6,874 bases of DNA from JADGHQ01 sp045805385 (GTDB lineage Bacteria > Actinomycetota > Thermoleophilia > Solirubrobacterales > Thermoleophilaceae), in NCBI GenBank assembly GCA_045805385.1, contig JBJMLG010000247.1:1-6874 (forward strand), in the 5' to 3' direction. Positions 1 to 4,521 of the stretch are shown in pieces; positions within the stretch are counted from its first letter, which is position 1, and each line of letters starts with the position of its first letter. The translations under genes were made by a program, and so were the position numbers. The notes beneath the pieces were generated by a model that saw only the letters and a list, made by a program, of their open reading frames with translations, did not search any database and was not told the origin of the DNA.

Positions 1-827
1 CCGTGGTCTGGGACGGCGTCGACCAGATCGACGACGTGGCTCCGCTGGGGGCTCACGTCCGGGTGGTCGGGCGCTACTCGGTCGATCAACTCTACGGCGC
101 GTGCCTCACGGTTCGCTCGCTGCGCGCGGCGCACGAGTCCGAGTACGAGCCCTCGGAGCTCGAGGAGGCGGCGCCGCTCTCGTTCGATCAGATGGCCGCC
201 GACCTGCGCGACCTCGTGGCCACGATGCAGGACGTTCACCTCCGCGAGCTGCTCGAGCGGTGCTTCCGCGAGGGCTCCGAGATCTGGGGCCGCTGGAGCA
301 CCGCGCCGGCGGCCAAGCGCTACCACCAGGCCTACCGCCACGGGCTGCTCGAGCATTGCCTGTCGGTGGCGCAGGGCGTCAGCGCGCTGTCGGCCACGTT
401 CCCGGGCATCGACCGCGACGTCGCGGTTGCCGGAGCGCTGCTGCACGACATCGGCAAGATCGACGCCTACGAGTCGCTCAACGGCGCCATCGATCTGAGC
501 GACAGCGGCAAGCTCCAGGGTGAGATTGCGCTCGGCTACTACACCGTACGCCGCATGATCGAGGAGATTCACGGCTTCCCCGAGGACACAGCCGAGGCGC
601 TCCTGCACATCATCCTGTCCCACCACGGGCAGCTCGAGCACGGCAGTCCGGTGGTCCCGTGCACCCGCGAGGCCACCCTCGTCCACATGGTCGACAACCT
701 CGGCGGCAAGCTCGGCAGCTTCGACCGCATCGAGAAGTCGCTCGGCGACGGCGAGCGCTGGTCCGCCTTCGACCGGGCACTGTCCGGTTCCGCTTACTTC
801 GCAGCCCCGCGCGAAGCCGCCGCCTAA
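1..827 (+). CDS. YhaM-family 3'-5' exoribonuclease (HD domain), 5' end missing
   Basis: The family consists of an N-terminal OB-fold that binds nucleic acid, followed by a metal-dependent HD phosphohydrolase domain that degrades RNA (and in some members DNA) from the 3' end in the cytoplasm. The visible reading frame (codons from base 3) gives 274 residues ending at TAA 825-827. Numbering from base 3, residues 1-45 fit the last strands of the OB-fold. The HD domain covers about 100-250, with His113 and His118 (YRHGLLEH), the His148-Asp149 pair in LLHDIGKI, SHHG at 206-209 and Asp231 in LVHMVDNLGG. This order of metal ligands is characteristic of YhaM/CBF1-like proteins. Family members are usually a little over 300 residues, so about 40-60 N-terminal residues lie upstream. 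The GTG at base 3 is unlikely to be the true start because it falls inside the OB-fold. pafBC follows after 83 bases on the same strand. The family call is firm, but the RNA substrate in this organism is unknown. Confidence 0.88.
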   Translation, partial: VVWDGVDQIDDVAPLGAHVRVVGRYSVDQLYGACLTVRSLRAAHESEYEPSELEEAAPLSFDQMAADLRDLVATMQDVHLRELLERCFREGSEIWGRWSTAPAAKRYHQAYRHGLLEHCLSVAQGVSALSATFPGIDRDVAVAGALLHDIGKIDAYESLNGAIDLSDSGKLQGEIALGYYTVRRMIEEIHGFPEDTAEALLHIILSHHGQLEHGSPVVPCTREATLVHMVDNLGGKLGSFDRIEKSLGDGERWSAFDRALSGSAYFAAPREAAA

Positions 828-828
828 C

Positions 829-841
829 CCGCAAAGAGCGG
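829..841 (+). terminator. small hairpin just after the exoribonuclease stop codon
   Basis: CCGC (829-832) can pair with GCGG (838-841) around a 5-base loop, starting two bases after the TAA. The stem is only 4 bp and no T-run follows, so it is at best a weak terminator or 3'-end stabiliser. In DNA this GC-rich such a stem can arise by chance. Confidence 0.18.
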
Positions 842-896
842 AAATCGCCTGAGGGGGCTGGCGCAACCGATGCCGGTGCTTCTCTCCTTGCACGCT

Positions 897-902
897 TATC
901 CT
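897..902 (+). promoter_or_regulatory. putative -10 element (TATCCT) for a leaderless pafBC transcript
   Basis: TATCCT fits the actinobacterial -10 consensus TANNNT. It ends 8 bases before the ATG at 911, so transcription could begin at or next to the start codon. There is no Shine-Dalgarno sequence in this interval, which fits a leaderless message. No good -35 hexamer is visible about 17 bases upstream (around 874-879). The element would let pafBC be expressed independently of the upstream exoribonuclease gene. This is inferred from sequence only. Confidence 0.4.
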
Positions 903-910
903 GCTTGCGG

Positions 911-2974
911 ATGGCCAAGGACACCGAAAAGCTGATCCGGCAGCTCTCGCTGATCTCGTTCCTGATGGCGGAGCGCCGGCCCGTGACCGCGCTCGAGATC
1001 AAGCGCGAGGTGGAGGGCTACTCGGGCATGAACGACGACGCGTTCGCCCGCCGCTTCTACGCGGACCGTGCGGAGCTCGAGTCGCTCGGGATCGAGCTGA
1101 AGGTCGACAAGCCCGCCGAGGGCTACTACGAGGCCGAGAACTACACGCTCCCGCCCGAGAACTTCTACCTGCCGCCGATCGAGTTCTCGGACTCCGAGCT
1201 CGCTGCGCTGCGCACCGCCCTGAGCCTGCTCGACGGCCAGTTCGCCTACGCGGAGCCGCTGCGGCTGGCTCTGCAGCAGCTGTCCTGGGGGAAGCCGTCG
1301 CCGCTCGACACCTCCGAGCGCGGCGCCATCGCCCTCTTCGAGCATGCCGGCGCCAGCGGCCGCGAGCTGTCGCAGCGGCTGTCGAAGATCGAGACCGCGA
1401 TCTTCCGCCGCAAGACGATCCTCTTCGACTACTACACGATGGGTCGCGGCGAGCAGGGCAAGCGCAAGGTGGACCCCTACCACCTGTACTTCGAGGACGG
1501 CCAGTTCTACCTGGTCGGCTACTCGCACGAGCGCGACGACATCCGCGTGTTCCGGCTCTCGCGCATCAGGGGCAAGGTCGGCTACTCCACGAAGGCGGAG
1601 CACGACTTCGCCAAGCCAGAAGATTTCGACCCGCGCAAGTACGTCGGCCGCGGCAGCTGGCAGCTCGGCGACCCGGTGGGGACGGCGCGCATCTGGCTCT
1701 CGCCGCGGATCGACTGGCAGATCGAGCGCCGCGACAGCCGGCGCGGCCGCATGCTCGAGGCGTCCGCGGTGGAGGAGGCACCGAGCGACGGGCGCGTGTT
1801 CGAGACCGAGTACGCCGACTCCGGCCGCATGGTCGGCTGGGCGCTCGCACTCGGGGAACGCGCGCGCATCCTGTCGCCGCCGGAGCTCGTCGAGGAGGCC
1901 CAGGAGCGGCTGCGCCTGGTGGTGGAGCGCCACACCGGCGAGCTCGAGCTCGCGCGCGAGGTGGCGCCGAAGCCGCTGCCGCTCGAGGAGCCCGAGCCGA
2001 ACGGCAAGCGCGAAGCGTCGATCCGGCCGGAGCGCTTTGCCCGTCTTGTCACGCTAGCCGGGATCTTGATCGAGGCGACCCGCACCGGCGACCCGCTCGA
2101 CGTCGGTCAGGTGCGGGAGAGCCTCCAGGTCTCCGACGCCGAGCTCCGCGAGGACATCGACCTCCTGAACGTCGTGAACTTCGGCGGCGGCAGCTACGTC
2201 CTGTATGCGGAGATTCAGGGCGACCACATCGAGGTGGACCCGGAGCCCTACGGCGACAACTTCGCCCGCCCCGCCACGCTTCTGCCGCTCGAGGCGAAGG
2301 CGCTTGTGGCGGCGATCGACTACCTCGGCGAGCATCTGCCGCAGGGCTCGCTCTCCAGTGCGCGCAAGAAGATCGTGGACGCGCTCGGCCGCGACCCGGC
2401 GGACGACGGCCTGCAGATGACCACGCCTGGAGCCGACGATCCCCAGGTCGTGCGCGTGGTGAACCAGGCGATCGCGCGCGGCAGGCTGCTCGAGATCGAG
2501 CATTACAAGGAGGACGAGGACGAGTTCTCCAAGCGGGTGCTCGAGCCGTACAAGCTCTTCAACACGCACGAGGGCTGGTACCTGCACGCCTACGACCCCA
2601 AGAAGAACGACACGCGCACCTTCAAGCTCGAGCGTATTCGCGCCGCGACCGTGCTGAGCGACAAGTTCGAGCGGCGGCCCGACGTGTCGGTGGACGACCT
2701 CAGCTGGCCGGTGACCGGCCAGATCGAGAACTCACAGGTCGCGAAGGTGTGGGTTGCGCCCGAGCAGGCCGCTCGCACGAAGGAGGCCCGGCGCGTGTTC
2801 GCCGAGCTTGCAGACGGGTCGGTCATCGCTGAGCTCCGCTACGCGGGCGACGACTACCTGATCGCGCAGATCCTCCGCGAGGCCGGCGACTTCGTGGTGC
2901 TCGAGCCCGAGGACGCGCGGGCGGCGGTGCTCAGCGCCGCCGAGGCGCTGGCAGGCGAGACAGTCCGCGGCTAG
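911..2974 (+). CDS. pafBC: Fused PafB-PafC DNA-damage response activator (tandem HTH-WYL)
   Basis: PafBC activates the LexA/RecA-independent DNA-damage regulon of actinobacteria by working with RNA polymerase at RecA-NDp-type promoters. Its WYL domains are reported to sense single-stranded DNA. In mycobacteria PafB and PafC are separate proteins; natural fusions such as that of Arthrobacter are known. This product has 687 residues. The PafB half has a winged HTH at about 1-65, a WYL domain from about 164 with FYL at 199-201 and RVFRLSRI at 212-219, and a WCX-like tail to about 345. A Pro/Glu-rich linker follows (about 345-370). The PafC half has an HTH from about 371 and a WYL domain with a canonical WYL at 556-558 and RTFKLERI at 569-576, then a second tail. 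ATG 911 is chosen because the HTH (AKDTEKLIRQLSLISFL) begins there; the open frame upstream to 659 is Arg-rich and overlaps the exoribonuclease gene. TTG 905 is a less likely alternative. No pafA or tat genes are visible nearby. Confidence 0.92.
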   Translation: MAKDTEKLIRQLSLISFLMAERRPVTALEIKREVEGYSGMNDDAFARRFYADRAELESLGIELKVDKPAEGYYEAENYTLPPENFYLPPIEFSDSELAALRTALSLLDGQFAYAEPLRLALQQLSWGKPSPLDTSERGAIALFEHAGASGRELSQRLSKIETAIFRRKTILFDYYTMGRGEQGKRKVDPYHLYFEDGQFYLVGYSHERDDIRVFRLSRIRGKVGYSTKAEHDFAKPEDFDPRKYVGRGSWQLGDPVGTARIWLSPRIDWQIERRDSRRGRMLEASAVEEAPSDGRVFETEYADSGRMVGWALALGERARILSPPELVEEAQERLRLVVERHTGELELAREVAPKPLPLEEPEPNGKREASIRPERFARLVTLAGILIEATRTGDPLDVGQVRESLQVSDAELREDIDLLNVVNFGGGSYVLYAEIQGDHIEVDPEPYGDNFARPATLLPLEAKALVAAIDYLGEHLPQGSLSSARKKIVDALGRDPADDGLQMTTPGADDPQVVRVVNQAIARGRLLEIEHYKEDEDEFSKRVLEPYKLFNTHEGWYLHAYDPKKNDTRTFKLERIRAATVLSDKFERRPDVSVDDLSWPVTGQIENSQVAKVWVAPEQAARTKEARRVFAELADGSVIAELRYAGDDYLIAQILREAGDFVVLEPEDARAAVLSAAEALAGETVRG

Positions 2975-3000
2975 CGGTCAGGCACCGCTGTGGACGAACC

Positions 3001-3046
3001 GGCGGCCCCTCGGGACGATCCGCTATCCCATGGCGAGGGAGCCGCC
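3001..3046 (+). terminator. strong GC-rich stem-loop downstream of pafBC
   Basis: GGCGGC (3001-3006) pairs with GCCGCC (3041-3046), and CCCTCG (3007-3012) pairs with CGAGGG (3034-3039). This gives 12 bp interrupted only by a bulged A at 3040. A further GGA/TCC pairing (3013-3015 with 3026-3028) is possible inside the loop. It begins 27 bases after the pafBC stop in a convergent intergenic region, the expected place for a terminator. No T-run follows, which is common for actinobacterial terminators. Because the stem is nearly symmetrical it could act on either strand. It could instead be a dispersed palindromic repeat or part of a structured RNA. Confidence 0.5.
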
Positions 3047-3113
3047 AGCCATCCGTACCCGCGAAAGGAGCTGTTGGGCCGTGCATCGTGGCCTCTCCAG
3101 CTTGTGCGTATAT

Positions 3114-3141
3114 CGACAAACTGTCGGGGAGCTTTAGCCCC
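3114..3141 (-). terminator. two adjacent small hairpins downstream of the nuclease-like gene
   Basis: Read on the minus strand, 30 bases past the TGA at 3171-3173, an imperfect hairpin (3126-3141) has 5 bp, one bulge and a TAAA loop. It is followed directly by CGACA-GTT-TGTCG (3114-3126), a perfect 5-bp stem with a 3-base loop; the two share base 3126. There is no T-run. Together they are a plausible transcription end for the minus-strand gene, but each stem alone is weak. Confidence 0.3.
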
Positions 3142-3170
3142 GAATTCGCCGGATCGGCATAAATCGTCGC

Positions 3171-4457
3171 TCAGGCGCCGGGCGTCTGCGCGGCGATCAG
3201 GCTCTCCACGCGCGCGATGGCGGTCTGCACGCGCTCGACCATGACGTTCAGGGCCTCGCGCGCGTTGTCCACGCTGTTGGTGGCTCCGGTGAGAGACGCG
3301 CGGATCTTCTGTGCGTCGCGCAGCGCCGACAGCGCCTCCTCGGCGGCGTCGCGCACGCCCGCGGCGTCGACCTCGAGCGACTTCTCAGCGCTCATGAGAC
3401 AGCGGCAGCGGGCGTAGCGATATGCGAGCTCGAGGGAGCGCGGGTCGAGCGACTCCTTGTCGAGCGCGACGATCATCTTGTTGCCCTCGTACTCGTGCAG
3501 CGGCTCGCGGCCCGACGGAACCTTCTCGTCGGAGGCGACGACGAGCACCGCGAAGCCCGCGTCGCGCTCCGCGAGCGAGCCGTTGAGTGTCTCCCAGGCC
3601 CTGTTCTTCGAGAGCTTCTCGTCCTTGACCTCGAACGCGATCCTGCCCTTCGCCGCGCCCGAGGCCGCGTCGATCTCCACGACCACATCGCCGAGCTTGC
3701 CACCGCTGGCCGAGCGCTCGTCGCCGACGTGGTGGGCGACATCGCCGCGCGCCGACGCCATCTCGTCGATCAGCTCGTACGCCCGCTGCTCGAAGGAGCG
3801 GCCCTTCGACGTGCCGCGCTCACGCTCGGCCGCGAGCTGCTCGCGCGCCTGCTCGGCGTCGCGCAACCGCGCCAGCTCACCCTGAAGCTCCGTGATCCTG
3901 ACCTGGAGCCGAGCATCGCGCTCCTGCGACTCCTTCAGCTGCATCTCGACGGTGCGCTGAAGACCAGCAAACGGGTTGTGGCCGTCCTGGGCGGAGAAAA
4001 GCTTCAGCAGCGACTGGTTCGACTCGCGCAGGGCGTTCGCCATCGCCTCGCGCACCTTGTGATGGACCGCCGTGGCGCGGTCCTCGCCGAAGTGCTGCTT
4101 CAGCAGCTCCCCAAGCTCCTCGCTGTGCGACTCCAGCGCCTTCGACATCTCGCCACTGTCGCCCCCGAGGAAACGCTCGAACTGCTCTCGCAGCCCGCGC
4201 TCGACGTCCGACGACATGCGCTCGAGCTCGCGGCGCACGAAGTCGACCTCCGCCCCGGTGCCCTCACGATCGAGCACCCGCGCCCCGATCTCCAGGGCGT
4301 CGCGCACCGTGTCCTCGGAATCGACGCCGCCCTCGAGACGGCGGCGCACCAGCTCGACCAGGGTGCGGTCGTCGACTACGAGCCCGTCGATCGACAGCGC
4401 GTCGCCGCGCAACTCGACGGTGGCGGTGTGGAAACGGAGTGTGCGGGCGGCTTCCAT
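3171..4457 (-). CDS. Coiled-coil protein with PD-(D/E)XK nuclease-like C-terminal domain (DUF2130-like), function unknown
   Basis: I do not recognise a named gene. The 428-residue product starts with a short strand-rich segment (1-30), then a long charged helical region (about 30-215) whose last part (165-215, rich in Glu, Arg, Gln and Leu) reads as a coiled coil. The next domain has the layout of a PD-(D/E)XK nuclease: GRSFE at 219-223, GD at 256-257 opening a beta strand (LGDVVVEI), and the FEVKD strand with Glu276 and Lys278. A strand AVLVVAS (303-309) and a helical tail containing Cys351 and Cys353 follow. Coiled coil plus this core resembles DUF2130 proteins, whose role is not established. 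There is no signal peptide or membrane segment, so it is probably cytoplasmic. The ATG at 4455-4457 is chosen because the in-frame extension to 4715 would run antisense into the acylase gene and is low-complexity. It is convergent with pafBC and divergent from the acylase. Nuclease activity is an inference; a structural or chromosome-associated role is also possible. Confidence 0.8.
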   Translation of the reverse strand: MEAARTLRFHTATVELRGDALSIDGLVVDDRTLVELVRRRLEGGVDSEDTVRDALEIGARVLDREGTGAEVDFVRRELERMSSDVERGLREQFERFLGGDSGEMSKALESHSEELGELLKQHFGEDRATAVHHKVREAMANALRESNQSLLKLFSAQDGHNPFAGLQRTVEMQLKESQERDARLQVRITELQGELARLRDAEQAREQLAAERERGTSKGRSFEQRAYELIDEMASARGDVAHHVGDERSASGGKLGDVVVEIDAASGAAKGRIAFEVKDEKLSKNRAWETLNGSLAERDAGFAVLVVASDEKVPSGREPLHEYEGNKMIVALDKESLDPRSLELAYRYARCRCLMSAEKSLEVDAAGVRDAAEEALSALRDAQKIRASLTGATNSVDNAREALNVMVERVQTAIARVESLIAAQTPGA

Positions 4458-4469
4458 CTGGACTGATCG

Positions 4470-4475
4470 ACGGTA
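4470..4475 (-). promoter_or_regulatory. possible -10 element (TACCGT) for the nuclease-like gene
   Basis: On the minus strand TACCGT matches TANNNT and ends 12 bases before the ATG at 4457. There is no Shine-Dalgarno sequence between them. The spacing is slightly long for a strictly leaderless transcript, and no convincing -35 is seen. It lies in the 64-base divergent region, so any promoter for this gene must be here or inside the acylase gene. Confidence 0.2.
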
Positions 4476-4505
4476 GGACGGCTCCCGGACGGAACCCCGC
4501 GCGTG

Positions 4506-4512
4506 TAAGAAT
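4506..4512 (+). promoter_or_regulatory. possible -10 element (TAAGAAT) for the acylase gene
   Basis: TAAGAAT is an AT-rich island in very GC-rich DNA, ending 9 bases before the GTG at 4522. The interval has no purine-rich ribosome binding site complementary to 16S rRNA, so a leaderless or nearly leaderless transcript is likely. The hexamer does not fit TANNNT exactly in one register, and a -35 box is not evident. Confidence 0.33.
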
Positions 4513-4521
4513 CGGCGGCTC

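Noticed and set aside
871..902. TGCCGGTG upstream of TATCCT, considered as a PafBC autoregulatory promoter.
   Set aside because: The spacing is 18 bases rather than 8 and the first half matches poorly, so autoregulation is not supported.
659..910. N-terminal extension of the pafBC frame to an ATG at 659.
   Set aside because: The 84 added residues are Arg-rich, overlap the exoribonuclease gene in another frame and precede the natural start of the HTH domain at 911.
896..1933. A 345-codon minus-strand open frame opposite the first half of pafBC.
   Set aside because: It is a composition-driven mirror of the PafB half, with no domain and no independent initiation signal.
1940..1951. Perfect 12-base palindrome GAGCTCGAGCTC, repeated at 5395-5406, considered as a repeat or operator.
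   Set aside because: Both copies lie in coding sequence and encode Glu-Leu-Glu-Leu with the preferred GAG and CTC codons, so codon bias explains them.
3121..3143. CTGTCGGGG resembling the TTGTCRGTG part of the RecA-NDp promoter motif recognised with PafBC.
   Set aside because: Eight bases downstream, where TANNNT should be, the sequence is CCCCGA. The match is partial and there is no plus-strand gene to drive.
2975..3170. A riboswitch (for example c-di-GMP, cobalamin or ydaO type) in the 196-base intergenic region.
   Set aside because: I could not find the conserved core of any of these classes on either strand, and both flanking genes end here, so there is no downstream gene for one to control.
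3495..4466. A 323-codon plus-strand open frame opposite the coiled-coil/nuclease-like gene.
   Set aside because: The product is Leu/Arg/Ala-rich without motifs. The minus-strand frame has ordered coiled-coil and nuclease-like features instead.
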